A stretch of DNA of 64,000 nucleotides. Source: Microbacterium hibisci (lineage in GTDB: Bacteria > Actinomycetota > Actinomycetes > Actinomycetales > Microbacteriaceae). Below the pieces are notes generated by a model that saw only the letters and a list, made by a program, of their open reading frames with translations, was not told the origin of the DNA and did no database searches. Positions 15,342 to 24,226 of this stretch are shown here, one piece after another. The stretch's first letter is position 1. Every line of letters starts with the position of its first letter. The translations under genes were made by a program, and so were the position numbers. Location of the stretch: contig NZ_JADIJC010000001.1 of assembly GCF_015278255.1 (NCBI RefSeq), positions 806,001 through 870,000 on the forward strand, given 5' to 3'.

Positions 15342-15851
15342 ATGTCGCAGAACACCCCGCAGCAGCGGGCCAAGCAGCCGCGTACGGCTCTCGCCGGACC
15401 CTACGGCCATCCCTTCCACCCCATCCTCGTGACGATCCCGATCGGCACGTGGGTGGCGAGCCTGATCTTCGACATCATCGGGCTCGCGTCCGACAACCCC
15501 GAGCCGTACGTCCGCGGCGCGTGGATCCTCATCGTCATCGGCCTCATCGGCGCGGTGCTCGCGGCGATCTGGGGCTTTCTCGACTACCTCCAGCTCGGGC
15601 GCAGCACGGCGGCGCGCCGCACCGCGACGATCCACATGGCGCTCAACCTCGGAGTGACCGCGCTGTACGTCATCAATCTGCTCGTGAGACTGTCGGCCGA
15701 TGACGACGATGAGGTCAGCATCTGGGGCTTCATCCTCAGCCTCGTCGGGCTCGCCGCGCTCGGGCTGTCGGGTTGGCTGGGCGGCAAGCTCGCGTACCGC
15801 TACGGCGTGCGCGTTGCGGACGAGCGCACCCAGATGGAGGGGTTCCGCTGA
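15342..15851 (+). CDS. DUF2231 membrane protein
   Basis: 169 aa, four predicted transmembrane helices (about 25-48, 60-85, 97-115, 128-150). The motif GHPFHPILVTIPIGTW near the N-terminus and GWLGGKLAYRYGVRV near the C-terminus are characteristic of DUF2231. The family is of unknown function; some members are linked to redox proteins. AAGGAG precedes the ATG by 7 nt. Ends 19 nt from the convergent SDR gene. Confidence 0.85.
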   Translation: MSQNTPQQRAKQPRTALAGPYGHPFHPILVTIPIGTWVASLIFDIIGLASDNPEPYVRGAWILIVIGLIGAVLAAIWGFLDYLQLGRSTAARRTATIHMALNLGVTALYVINLLVRLSADDDDEVSIWGFILSLVGLAALGLSGWLGGKLAYRYGVRVADERTQMEGFR

Positions 15852-15870
15852 ACCGTCGTGGACGGACGGC

Positions 15871-16836
15871 TCAGCAACCGGTGATGGCCGAGCGGCGCCC
15901 GATGAGCAGCGCCGAGAGCGCCGCGGCGGCGACCGCGCCGAGGAGCAGACGGATGCCGCGCGAGCGCCAGCCGCCGGTCACCGGGCCTGCCACGCCGGGC
16001 GCCTCGTGCACCGTGCCCGGTGTGACCTCGGCGCCCTCGCCGCGGAGCTCGACGCGCTCGACCATCACCGAGGACGCCGCGTCGAACACGGCCGGTGCGA
16101 CGTCGTGCACCAGGACTGTGGTCTTCTGGACGCGCCCCACATAGGTCGAGAACCGCCGTCGGCGCGGCGCGCGCACGATGGCCCGCGCCACCCGCTCGGG
16201 TGAGGACGCCGGAGGCAGCGGCCGCACATGGCGGGTGGTGACGTTCGCGGCGTGCTGGTAGATGGGAGTGTCGATCGTTCCGGGAAGGACGACGCGCACG
16301 CGGATGCCGCTCCCCCTGAGCTCCTGACGGAGGCACTCGGCAAAGCCCAGCAGGCCCCACTTGCTGGTCACGTACGGCGAGATGACCGGCGACCCGACGC
16401 GGGAGTAGATCGACGCGACGATCACGAGCGTTCCCGCGCCCTGGCGCCGGAAGTACGGCAGCACCGCGCGGGCTCCGTGCACCTGTCCCATGAGGTTCGT
16501 CTCGAGCACCTGACGGAAGAGCTTCGGCGGCAGGTGTTCGAACGAGCCGTAGGCGAAGACCCCGGCGTTGCCGACCCAGACGTCGATGCGGCCGTACTCG
16601 TTCACCGCCGAGGCGGCCAGTGCCCGGACCTGACCCTCGTGCGACACATCGGTCGGCACGGCGACCGCGTGAGCCCCGAGCTCACGGCATTCCGCCGCCA
16701 CGGTCTCGAGCGCCGGCTCGCTGCGCGAGGCGAGCACGAGTCGGGCACCCCGTCGCGCGTACCGCCGGGCGGTCGCCCGTCCGATGCCGCTCGAGGCGCC
16801 CGTGATGACGACGACGGGCGGCTCTGCGAGGCTCAT
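15871..16836 (-). CDS. SDR-family oxidoreductase with C-terminal membrane segment
   Basis: 321 aa. TGASSGIG cofactor motif (12-19), GNAG near 89, catalytic Y-x3-K as YVTSK near 155. After the SDR domain (about 250 residues) a linker leads to one C-terminal transmembrane helix (LLLGAVAAAALSALLIG), so it is probably a tail-anchored membrane SDR. The ATG overlaps the stop of the upstream small gene (ATGA), indicating translational coupling. Substrate unknown. Confidence 0.87.
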   Translation of the reverse strand: MSLAEPPVVVITGASSGIGRATARRYARRGARLVLASRSEPALETVAAECRELGAHAVAVPTDVSHEGQVRALAASAVNEYGRIDVWVGNAGVFAYGSFEHLPPKLFRQVLETNLMGQVHGARAVLPYFRRQGAGTLVIVASIYSRVGSPVISPYVTSKWGLLGFAECLRQELRGSGIRVRVVLPGTIDTPIYQHAANVTTRHVRPLPPASSPERVARAIVRAPRRRRFSTYVGRVQKTTVLVHDVAPAVFDAASSVMVERVELRGEGAEVTPGTVHEAPGVAGPVTGGWRSRGIRLLLGAVAAAALSALLIGRRSAITGC

Positions 16837-17120
16837 CGCTCGGCCGGGGACGAGCGGCGCGGCAGGTCGAGGTCGTCGGGGTCGACGTCGACGTCGCCTA
16901 CGTCGTCCGGCCCGCCGGTGCCCGGCACGACTCTGACGGCGTGCGCATCGATGTCGGGGTCCACCGTGTCGGGCAGCGCGTCCTTCTGCTTGTGCTGCGT
17001 CTCGGTCTCGCTCGCCGGGCTGTAGCTCATGTCTTTGCGCAGCGACTCCTGCTCGGAGAGCGGCCGCGACGCGTCGCGCTTCGACGCCGCCGCGTCGGGG
17101 TTCTGACGGTGAGAGTCCAT
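16833..17120 (-). CDS. Small acidic hypothetical protein
   Basis: 95 aa, hydrophilic and probably disordered. The N-terminal half is mixed charge (SKRDASRPLSEQESLRKD); the C-terminal half is very acidic (DDVGDVDVDPDDLDLP). No known domain. Supported by G/C-rich third positions and the 4-nt ATGA overlap with the following SDR gene, which implies co-translation. Confidence 0.6.
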   Translation of the reverse strand: MDSHRQNPDAAASKRDASRPLSEQESLRKDMSYSPASETETQHKQKDALPDTVDPDIDAHAVRVVPGTGGPDDVGDVDVDPDDLDLPRRSSPAER

Positions 17121-17194
17121 GCCGGCGACGGTAGGTCGCGACCGTACCTGCGGTCGTCCCCCTTGACAGCCGGCGTCGACGGGATGATTGGCGT

Positions 17195-18016
17195 TCACGC
17201 GATGGGCGCCGACCTCCCCGCCCGGGCGAGACGGCGCCCCGCTTCGCGGTACCACTGCGCGCAGAAGATGAGGACGACGGATGCCTCGACCCACCCTCCG
17301 ACGTAGTACATCAGCTGCGCACCGGCCTGCGCCTCGGCGAGCGGCAGTGAGCCCGGCGGGTATGCGTACAGATGCTTGGCGAGGACCGCGTGGGATGCCG
17401 CGGTCAGCACCAGCACCACGGCGCCGACGAGACGACGGGGCCGATGCGGCGCGGGGTCGAGCCCGATCACGGCAGCGGTGAACAGACAGCCGACGACGAC
17501 GAGATGCAGGTGCACGAGCGCGTGCATGAGGGGATATCCGTGCACAGCCTCGAAGACCGGCGAGCGATAGAGGAGCCACAGCCCGCCCGCGTTGAGCAGC
17601 CCCGCCGTGGCGGGATGGCCGACCACGGCCGCCGGCCGGCTGCCGAGCAGGCGCGAGAGCCGCCGAGCCGGCGTGACGTGCATCGTGCGCAGAGCGAGGG
17701 TCACCGGCGCCGCGAGCACCAGCAGCACGGGGGCCGCCATGCCGCCGAGGAGGTGCGCCCACATGTGCGCGACGAAACTGTCATATGCCGCCACGGCGAG
17801 CGGTCCCACAGTCGGCATGACCGCGAGTGCGACACCCGCCACCCACAGCGCGAGTCGGTGGACCGGCCACGGCCGGCCGCGCCCGCGCGAGGCGGCGACG
17901 GCCGCCGCGTACGCCCAGACGGCGGCGCCGGCGAATACCAGGGGGATGGCGGCGAGCGACCCCGCCCCGGGATGCATGCCGTCATGACCGACGGCGGTCA
18001 CGAAGCCGCTGCTCAT
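17195..18016 (-). CDS. Cytochrome c oxidase assembly (CtaG/DUF1404-like) membrane protein
   Basis: 273 aa, about seven transmembrane helices. Conserved histidines occur within membrane segments (SFVAHMWAHLLGG, MHALVHLHLVV and ASHAVLAKHLYAY), as in the caa3-type CtaG family involved in copper insertion into oxidase. No oxidase genes are adjacent. The start overlaps the stop of the DUF2243 gene by ATGA, so both are made together. The C-terminus (ASVVLIFCAQWYREAGRR) is typical for the family. Confidence 0.82.
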   Translation of the reverse strand: MSSGFVTAVGHDGMHPGAGSLAAIPLVFAGAAVWAYAAAVAASRGRGRPWPVHRLALWVAGVALAVMPTVGPLAVAAYDSFVAHMWAHLLGGMAAPVLLVLAAPVTLALRTMHVTPARRLSRLLGSRPAAVVGHPATAGLLNAGGLWLLYRSPVFEAVHGYPLMHALVHLHLVVVGCLFTAAVIGLDPAPHRPRRLVGAVVLVLTAASHAVLAKHLYAYPPGSLPLAEAQAGAQLMYYVGGWVEASVVLIFCAQWYREAGRRLARAGRSAPIA

Positions 18017-18528
18017 CGGGAGCGCCTCCGTATGCGGGAGGCCCGCCCCGCCGCGAGCAGGACGACGCCCAGGCCGATCATCGCGAGAGCCGTCACGTTC
18101 CAGATCACGTCGTACACGATGATGTCGTCGACGTAGCGGATCTGGTGGATGCCCCACAGCTTGTGCTGCACGATGCCGTCATACAGCTGGAACGCGCCGG
18201 CACCCAGCAGCACCCCGCCGATCCAGCGCGACCACACCAGGGCATCCCGCCGTCGCAGGTCGGCCAGCAGGAAGAGCCCCGCGATCGTCGCGAACCAGCT
18301 GAGAGCGTGGAACAGGCCGTCCGAGGCGAGTCCGACGTCGGTCGAGGCGAGATCGTAGAAGTGGTGCCAGTGCAGGATCTGGTGGAACACCGTCTCATCG
18401 ACGAAGGCGATCAGCCCGATGCCGAACAGCACGCCGGACCACACGTTGTGCGCGGGCCGATCAGCGTACGCTCGCCATAGTCCGGCAGACGAGCGTCTCT
18501 CGGCGCGCGAGTCGCGGCGGGTGGACAC
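18013..18528 (-). CDS. DUF2243 membrane protein
   Basis: 171 aa, four transmembrane helices. The pattern GFIDETVFHQILHWHHFYD-like near residue 40, SDGLFHALSW near 70, and FQLYDGIVQHKLWGIHQIRY near 115 fits DUF2243, which is rich in membrane histidines and is often encoded next to CtaG-like proteins. GTG start. Probably works with the overlapping CtaG-like gene in metal or redox handling (inference). Confidence 0.85.
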   Translation of the reverse strand: MSTRRDSRAERRSSAGLWRAYADRPAHNVWSGVLFGIGLIAFVDETVFHQILHWHHFYDLASTDVGLASDGLFHALSWFATIAGLFLLADLRRRDALVWSRWIGGVLLGAGAFQLYDGIVQHKLWGIHQIRYVDDIIVYDVIWNVTALAMIGLGVVLLAAGRASRIRRRSR

Positions 18529-18594
18529 ACGCGAAAGATCCTGCTTCGCGCACCCGCGATGAAGGGGCTCGACGCGTGACCGAGGACGTGCTAG

Positions 18595-20097
18595 CTACCC
18601 GGAGCGTCTCGTGCGCCGCGCCTCCCGCGGCGACAGGTCGGGACGCGTCCGCGTGCCGAAGTCGTGGCGGAGGGCGCTCAGGGCCGCGAACCAGCCCGGG
18701 AGCCCGGTCACGCCGGGTCCGGGCGCGACGGACGCGCCCGCGAGGTAGACGCCGGGAATGGGCGTGCGCCACGGATCCGGGCTCAGCACGGGCCGGCTGA
18801 CGAGCTGCCACAGGTTCGGCGCGCCTGCGGCGATGTCGCCGCCCGGATAGTTCGGGTTGTGCCGTTCGACCTCTCGCGCCGTGCGCGAGCTGGTGGCGAG
18901 GATCGTGTCGCGGAAGCCCGGGGCGAACCGTTCGATCTGGCGGGTCACGGCCTCGCGTCGGTCCACCGCGCTCCCGGCGGGGACGTGCGTGTAGGTCCAG
19001 AGCGTGTGCTTGCCGGCGGGCGCTCTGGTCGGGTCGAACAGCGAGGGCTGCGACACCAGCACATAGGGGCGCTCGGGCAGACGGCCGCGATTGACCTGAT
19101 TCTCGGCATCCGCCACCTCCGCCCGTGTGCCGCCGACGTGCACCGTGCCCGCCCGGCCGAGTTCGGGGTGCGTCCACGGCACGGGCTCGCTCAGGGCGAA
19201 GTCGACTTTCGCGACGCCGTCGCCGTAGCGGAAGCGCTGCAGCCGGCGTCGATAGCGAGGCGGCATGGCATCCCCCGCGATGCGGATCAGGGCCTTCGGG
19301 GTGACGTCGAGCAGAGTCACGGCCGCGTCGGGAAGAGCATCGAGCGACGTGACCTCGTGATCGACCACCACGTCGCCGCCGTGCTCGCGGAGATCGTCGA
19401 CCATCGCGTCGATGATTGCCTGGCTCCCCCCGATCGGAATGGGCCACCCGCGCGCGTGGGCGTAGGCGGCGAGCGCCAGTCCCGCGCCGGCTGCGGCGAC
19501 GCTGGGCTGAGACAGGATGGTGTGCGCAGCGACGCCGGTGAGCATCGCCGGGGCGGCGTCCTCCCGGAAGCGCGCGTTCCAGGCCGGGCCTCCCTGCTCG
19601 AGCGCTCGGAGCCCGAACGCCAACGCGGTCGGGATGTCGTCGGGCACGCGCACGAGGGGCGAGCCGGTGAAGTCGGCGACGGCGGTGGAGCGCCGCACCA
19701 GCGGTCCGAGCAGCTGTGCGTAGGCGAGCGCGTCGGGACCGAGCCCTTCGATCGTGCGATCGAAGTCGCGGAACGCGACACCGGCGTGGCGTTCGTCGAG
19801 CGGGTGCGCGAACGAGACCTCGGGCGTGACGAACTCGACGCGCTCACGAAGGCCGAATTCGCGGAAGAACCGCGACTCGAAGGCCATCGGGTGCACCGCT
19901 GAGCAGACGTCGTGCTGGAAGCCGGGGAGCGTCAGCTCTCTCGTGGCCGCCCCGCCGCCCGGACGGTCGGCGCGTTCGAACACCCACACGCGGAGTCCCG
20001 CACGGGCGAGGGTGACGGCGGCGGCGAGCCCGTTGGGCCCGGATCCCACGATCACGGCATCCAGCTCGGTGCCGCCGCGCCGGGGCCGAGCGCTCAC
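18595..20097 (-). CDS. FAD-dependent oxidoreductase (phytoene dehydrogenase-like)
   Basis: 500 aa. N-terminal FAD-binding Rossmann motif [20 protein letters not shown] (about 15-34), then [12 protein letters not shown], the amine-oxidase/phytoene desaturase signature. The C-terminal FAD block is [17 protein letters not shown] with GLPGWFAAL. Related to NAD(P)/FAD oxidoreductases acting on polyisoprenoids, but no carotenoid genes are nearby, so the substrate is unknown. The ATG overlaps the stop of the upstream SRPBCC gene. Confidence 0.87.
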   Translation of the reverse strand: MSARPRRGGTELDAVIVGSGPNGLAAAVTLARAGLRVWVFERADRPGGGAATRELTLPGFQHDVCSAVHPMAFESRFFREFGLRERVEFVTPEVSFAHPLDERHAGVAFRDFDRTIEGLGPDALAYAQLLGPLVRRSTAVADFTGSPLVRVPDDIPTALAFGLRALEQGGPAWNARFREDAAPAMLTGVAAHTILSQPSVAAAGAGLALAAYAHARGWPIPIGGSQAIIDAMVDDLREHGGDVVVDHEVTSLDALPDAAVTLLDVTPKALIRIAGDAMPPRYRRRLQRFRYGDGVAKVDFALSEPVPWTHPELGRAGTVHVGGTRAEVADAENQVNRGRLPERPYVLVSQPSLFDPTRAPAGKHTLWTYTHVPAGSAVDRREAVTRQIERFAPGFRDTILATSSRTAREVERHNPNYPGGDIAAGAPNLWQLVSRPVLSPDPWRTPIPGVYLAGASVAPGPGVTGLPGWFAALSALRHDFGTRTRPDLSPREARRTRRSG

Positions 20098-21125
20098 GGT
20101 GACGGCGCCTCCTCGGTGCCGGGCGTCGGGCGCTTCGGCTTCGACGTCGGCTTCGACGCGGGCTTCTTCGCCGGCCGCGCGGGTTCTCCGGCGCCAGGCG
20201 CGATCGGCTCGGACTCACCGGCCCCTGACATCGGATTCCACGAGTCCTCGGGAGCGCCCGCCGAGGCGCCGGCTTCGTCGCCGCGCGCGACGCGCTCATC
20301 GAGCCCCGCGGATCGCGCGTCGGCTGCGGCGGAGCCTTCCGCGGCGGAATCCGCACTGCCCGAGCTCGCCCCCGCGGCGCTCGCCGGGCTCGAGGTCAAC
20401 GGAGGCAGCGATTCGCTCTCGCCGGGCTCATCCGCTGGTCCCGCTTCGACCGCGTCGATCGACGTCGCGGCGTCCACCCACTCGCTCTCCCCGGTCGGCG
20501 CCGCCGACTCGGGCTCCTTCTCGTGCGTCATCCGTCCGTCCTCTCCCTCATCCGACCCGACACCGCGGGACGCGGCATCCGTCCCCTCGCTCGCGTAAGG
20601 CGCAGCCGACGGCTCCTCGCCGGACGCAGCCGACGGCTCCTCGCCGGATGCGGCCATCTCCTTCTCCGCCGTGGTCGCCGCCGTGCGGCGCGCGGCCCGC
20701 CCCTCGGCAAGGTAGGCCAGCCGATGCAGCGTCTCGTCGTTCCGCCAGTGGAGGGCGATGTCCATGAGCGGCGCAGGCACCAGGCGCCCGGGCCCGGCGA
20801 TCGCCTCCTCCTGGATGCGCACGACGCACTCGTCGCCCCGGGACTTGACGTCGATGGTGACCCGGGCCTCGCCGATCGGCCACCCGCGCGCCCGCATGAC
20901 CATCATGCGCCCCGGCACGAACTCCTCGACGACCGTCTTGTCGTTGATCAGTGCCGGCCACACACCGAACGAATGGTGCAGTTCGGCGCCCGCCATCGGC
21001 CAGGTCTCGTCCACCTCGCGCATGCGGGAGGCCCCGACCACCCACGACGGATAGAGCCACCCGTCGCTCAGCACCTCGAACACGTCGTCGGGCACACAGT
21101 GCAGCAGCCTCACGTTGCGGGACAT
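20094..21125 (-). CDS. SRPBCC-family protein with long low-complexity tail
   Basis: 343 aa. Residues 1-145 form a START/polyketide-cyclase-type ligand-binding domain ([21 protein letters not shown], then [12 protein letters not shown] and [14 protein letters not shown]). The following ~200 residues are Ala/Ser/Glu/Pro-rich and probably disordered, including an exact 8-residue tandem duplication, and end in a basic [16 protein letters not shown] stretch. The SRPBCC domain probably binds a hydrophobic ligand; coupling to the downstream flavoprotein suggests a shared substrate (inference). GGGGAG precedes the ATG. Confidence 0.8.
   Translation of the reverse strand: MSRNVRLLHCVPDDVFEVLSDGWLYPSWVVGASRMREVDETWPMAGAELHHSFGVWPALINDKTVVEEFVPGRMMVMRARGWPIGEARVTIDVKSRGDECVVRIQEEAIAGPGRLVPAPLMDIALHWRNDETLHRLAYLAEGRAARRTAATTAEKEMAASGEEPSAASGEEPSAAPYASEGTDAASRGVGSDEGEDGRMTHEKEPESAAPTGESEWVDAATSIDAVEAGPADEPGESESLPPLTSSPASAAGASSGSADSAAEGSAAADARSAGLDERVARGDEAGASAGAPEDSWNPMSGAGESEPIAPGAGEPARPAKKPASKPTSKPKRPTPGTEEAPSP
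20601..20648. repeat. 24-bp perfect tandem duplication
   Basis: Two identical adjacent 24-bp units (20601-20624, 20625-20648) within the tail of the SRPBCC gene. They code for a duplicated 8-residue unit reading SGEEPSAA. The perfect identity points to a recent slippage or unequal-exchange event. Confidence 0.85.
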
Positions 21126-21254
21126 GGCGTCGCTCCCCTCGGGTCACCTGCTGTCGACGCTAGACCGGCGTCGCCAGGGCGAGGAGCGGGTTGCGCGGCA
21201 GGCGACGCCTGTGGCAGACCACCCACCGCCCGGGGGGGCGCCAGCCCGCCGAGA

Positions 21255-22010
21255 TCACGCGAACCCGAGCTCCCCGCGCACGATGGAGTCGCCCGAATGG
21301 GTCGGGTCCCCGTCGTCCGGTTCCTGCGACACGTCGACGAGCGCGAACTCACGCAGATCGAGGCCGTCGGGAACCGCGAAGGTTCCCGTCGTCCCCTCCA
21401 GCACGCCCAGACTGACCAGATCCGAGGCATCGGCCTTGATGAGCCACACCTCGCGGAAGCCGTCGTCCGCCGCGGCGTCGTCGAGATCGATCTCGATCAG
21501 CCGCGCGCCGTCGGCTTTCTCCACCACGACCGCGGAGCCTGAGGCATCCGGATGCGCAGGGAAGGCGTCGAGCGTGGCCGCAGCGATCTCGACCGGCTGA
21601 CTCTGCCTCACGAGCGCAACCGTCCCGACGACACCGAGCACCAAGGCGATGCTCGCCGCGAGCGCGAACAGCAGCCGGAATCGCGGTGTGCGGCGCGCGG
21701 GCGCGCTCGCCACCCTGTCTTCGACGGGGACGGATGCCGCGGCCCCAGCCGCCGCTTCCGCGTCGGTGCCCGCCGGCACGGCGCGGGCGGCGTCGAGCCC
21801 GAGTTCGTCGGCGATCCGCCCCCACACCCGCTCGGGCGGCGCTTCGAGGTCGCCGAGGGCGACCGTGGAGCGACCGACGACGACCGTGTACTCGAGCTCG
21901 GCGAGCTCGAGCGCGCACGCGTCGCACACGTCGAGGTGCGCGCGCTCCCCATCGGTGGCGGGTTCTCCGAGCGCGATCAGCGACAGGCGGTCGGGGTCAA
22001 GGTGCGGCAT
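21255..22010 (-). CDS. RskA-type anti-sigma factor
   Basis: 251 aa membrane protein that holds the partner ECF sigma factor inactive. The N-terminal cytosolic anti-sigma domain has the zinc-type motif H-x3-C-x2-C (HLDVCDAC, residues 25-32). One transmembrane helix lies at about 112-135. The extracytoplasmic RskA C-terminal domain ends LREFALVDVSQEPDDGDPTHSG. It overlaps the end of the sigma gene by 14 nt, the standard arrangement. Probably released by regulated proteolysis, as for SigK/RskA in mycobacteria (family knowledge). Confidence 0.9.
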   Translation of the reverse strand: MPHLDPDRLSLIALGEPATDGERAHLDVCDACALELAELEYTVVVGRSTVALGDLEAPPERVWGRIADELGLDAARAVPAGTDAEAAAGAAASVPVEDRVASAPARRTPRFRLLFALAASIALVLGVVGTVALVRQSQPVEIAAATLDAFPAHPDASGSAVVVEKADGARLIEIDLDDAAADDGFREVWLIKADASDLVSLGVLEGTTGTFAVPDGLDLREFALVDVSQEPDDGDPTHSGDSIVRGELGFA

Positions 22011-22548
22011 GACCCACCTCCAATCGACTCCGCAGGCGGATGAGACTTCGCCGGATATGGCTCTTCACGGTACCGAGCGGCATGCCCAACCTCTCGGAGA
22101 TCTGCTCGTGGGTCAGGTCGTCGTAGAACGCCAGGCGCACCACACGGCGGGCGTCCGGCTCGAGCCGATCGATCTCGTCGGCGAGCAGCAGCCGGTCGCC
22201 GAGGTCGATCTCGGCGCCCACGACGGCGTCCGGCGTCGTGAACCGCTGCAGCTCCTCCTGCAGCGCACGCACGCGCGTGCGCGCCTCGAGCGTGTCGGCG
22301 ATGCGGCGTCGCGTGATCGCGATCAGCCACGTCGAGAGCTTCGCCTTCGAGGCGTCGTACGACTCGCGCGACGTCCATGCCGAGACGAAGGTCTTCTGCG
22401 TCACGTCCTCGGCGTCGCCACGATCGCCGACGAACCGCAGCGCCATCGTGAACACCACCGGCGACCAGCGGCGGTAGATCTCTTCGAGCGCGCGCTCGTC
22501 GCCGACGCGGAAGCGATCGCTCAGCTCCCGTTCGTGCGCGTCGTCCAC
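21997..22548 (-). CDS. ECF RNA polymerase sigma factor (SigK-like)
   Basis: 183 aa. Region 2 (residues 15-85: FTMALRFVGDRGDAEDVTQKTFVSAW, then STWLIAITRRRIAD) and region 4 (about 125-178, with LTHEQISERLGMPLGTVKSHIRR) are both complete, with no extra C-terminal domain. Together with the adjacent RskA-type anti-sigma this is a group resembling SigK. It lies downstream of a sortase and a DUF4397 surface gene in one operon, so these may be its targets and autoregulated partners. Confidence 0.92.
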   Translation of the reverse strand: MDDAHERELSDRFRVGDERALEEIYRRWSPVVFTMALRFVGDRGDAEDVTQKTFVSAWTSRESYDASKAKLSTWLIAITRRRIADTLEARTRVRALQEELQRFTTPDAVVGAEIDLGDRLLLADEIDRLEPDARRVVRLAFYDDLTHEQISERLGMPLGTVKSHIRRSLIRLRSRLEVGHAAP

Positions 22549-22584
22549 GCTGTGTCCTCTCTTCGGGCCGGCGGCGTCGCCGGC

Positions 22585-23223
22585 TCACGGGATCGGGGTC
22601 GCGATGGCGACCACGTTATCGGCGTAGCGGCCCGTGCTGGAGTCGAACGCTCCGCCGCACGTGATCAGCACGAGTTTCCTCGCGCCGGCGCGGGCGAACA
22701 GCTCGTCCACCGGCAGCACCGCCTTCGGGTAGTAGGTGACGGACTCCACCGAGTAGCGGTGCGCGGCGGCCGCGGCATCCGTCACATCCACGGTGTCTCC
22801 CTGCGCGAGGTCGCGCAGGCGGCTGAAGGGTCCGATGGGGTGGGCCGGCGCGTCCACGTGCGCCGAGATCACCGTGTTTCCGTCCGCGCTCGTCGGATCG
22901 GCGCCGAACCGGTACCAACCCGCGATCGCCGGGTCGACCGGAAGCTCCATGAAGCCGCCCTCCTCGACGCCGACGGGGACCACCGGCATGTCCACGCCGA
23001 CAGAAGCGGCGACCACCCGCACGGGCGGCACGGGGGTGCGCGCAGGTGTCGGGGTGGCCGCCGCGACCGGCACCTCGACGACCGGTGTGGGGAGCGGCGT
23101 GGGGGTCGCCGCGGCCGTCGGTGCCGTCGACGGCGAGGTGGACTCGGCCTGCCCCGAGCCGCACCCCGCCAGCACGAGGACGACCGCGAGAGCGGTCAGC
23201 GCCCTCGCGGTCATCCGTGCCAT
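22585..23223 (-). CDS. Class F sortase (lipoprotein-like)
   Basis: 212 aa. N-terminal lipoprotein signal with lipobox LAGC, a Pro/Thr-rich spacer, then the sortase beta-barrel. Catalytic His in ISAHVDAP, Cys in LITCGG, Arg in GRYADN. Short class F sortases are common in actinobacteria and cleave LPxTG-type signals to attach proteins to the wall. Starts 12 nt after the DUF4397 gene. The start could also be the ATG three codons inside. Confidence 0.87.
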   Translation of the reverse strand: MARMTARALTALAVVLVLAGCGSGQAESTSPSTAPTAAATPTPLPTPVVEVPVAAATPTPARTPVPPVRVVAASVGVDMPVVPVGVEEGGFMELPVDPAIAGWYRFGADPTSADGNTVISAHVDAPAHPIGPFSRLRDLAQGDTVDVTDAAAAAHRYSVESVTYYPKAVLPVDELFARAGARKLVLITCGGAFDSSTGRYADNVVAIATPIP

Positions 23224-23234
23224 GTCGTACCCGC

Positions 23235-24065
23235 TCAGCGGTCGGTCCGTGCGCGGGCGACCACGAGCGCGGATGCCGCGACCAGCGCCGCAGCCGCGAG
23301 CCCCCCGAGCACGAAGAGCGCCCGCACCGTCGCGTCCTGTGCGGCGAGCTGGCCGCCGCTGCCCGACGGCACCCCGTCAGGAGCCGAGTGCAGACCCGAG
23401 ATCGTCTGGACGGCGACGGCCAGGTTGTCGTCCTCCAGGCTGCCCCACGCGTACACGATGGTCAGCGCGCCCTCCTGGACGTCGACGTCGGTGGGACCGA
23501 GGACGGGGTCGGTGGTCCCGGCCGCAGCGACCGAGGCCGAGACGGTTCCCGCCGGCAGATCGAGGGTGGCTTCGTTCGGGTTCGACAGGTCCTCGATGAC
23601 CGGTGATCCACCCGCGAGCACATCGACGGCGGGCGCCGCAGCGACATGCCGGACGGTGAGCCGGCCTTCGCCCGCGGCGGTGGCCGACGTGTCGTTGGTG
23701 AACGCCGTCACGGTCGGCGTGCCCCCTGCGGCAGGGAGGTGGGCGACGGCGGTGTAGTCGGTGTCCGCCGCGAGGGTGAGGGTCACCGGGCCGACGATCG
23801 GAGAGCTGTCGTCCGCGGCGTCGGTGGCGGTCAGCGCGACCTCGTAGTCGCCGGCCGGCAGCGCGAGCGGCCCGGCCAGAGTGCCCGGCTGGAAGTCGTC
23901 GAGGGTACGCTCGCCGTTGACGTACACGTCGACGGCTGTGCCGGGAACGCCGTGAAGCACCGACAGCTGGGCGTCGCCGGCACTGGCGGCGTGGGCGGGG
24001 GCGACCATCAGGCCGAGGGCGGTGACGGCCCCGGCGGCGATGCCCGCGAGAATCTTGTTTCGCAC
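23235..24065 (-). CDS. Secreted DUF4397-domain protein
   Basis: 276 aa. Signal peptide (cleavage after AHA, about residue 25), two DUF4397-type beta domains (SVLHGVPGTAVDVYVNG and LTVRHVAAAPAVDVLAGG), a Ser/Gly spacer, one C-terminal hydrophobic helix and a short basic end ARARTDR. This is the layout of a sortase substrate, but no LPxTG motif is visible. The GTG start is preceded by AGGAGG at optimal distance, so the upstream frame extension is rejected. First gene of the sortase-sigma-anti-sigma operon. Confidence 0.85.
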   Translation of the reverse strand: MRNKILAGIAAGAVTALGLMVAPAHAASAGDAQLSVLHGVPGTAVDVYVNGERTLDDFQPGTLAGPLALPAGDYEVALTATDAADDSSPIVGPVTLTLAADTDYTAVAHLPAAGGTPTVTAFTNDTSATAAGEGRLTVRHVAAAPAVDVLAGGSPVIEDLSNPNEATLDLPAGTVSASVAAAGTTDPVLGPTDVDVQEGALTIVYAWGSLEDDNLAVAVQTISGLHSAPDGVPSGSGGQLAAQDATVRALFVLGGLAAAALVAASALVVARARTDR

Positions 24066-24213
24066 GGTGGTCCTCCTTCGTCGGGGCGGTCGTTGCGCCG
24101 CCCATCGACAAGTGATTCCCGCGGCCGCCGCCATTTGGATGCAGCTGAATGAAGATTTCTCTGAGGAGGGGTTCGCGCAGTCGTACCTGCTCACCGCCGA
24201 CGCGCCCGCCGCG

Positions 24214-24219
24214 TAGAGT
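24214..24219 (+). promoter_or_regulatory. Putative leaderless -10 box
   Basis: TAGAGT, 7 nt before the ATG of the SIMPL-domain gene at 24227. No ribosome site is present, consistent with a leaderless mRNA. Confidence 0.45.
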
Positions 24220-24226
24220 CGGCGTC

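Noticed and set aside
23235..24065. LPxTG sorting signal in the DUF4397 protein
   Set aside because: The C-terminal helix and basic end are present but no LPxTG or close variant precedes them.
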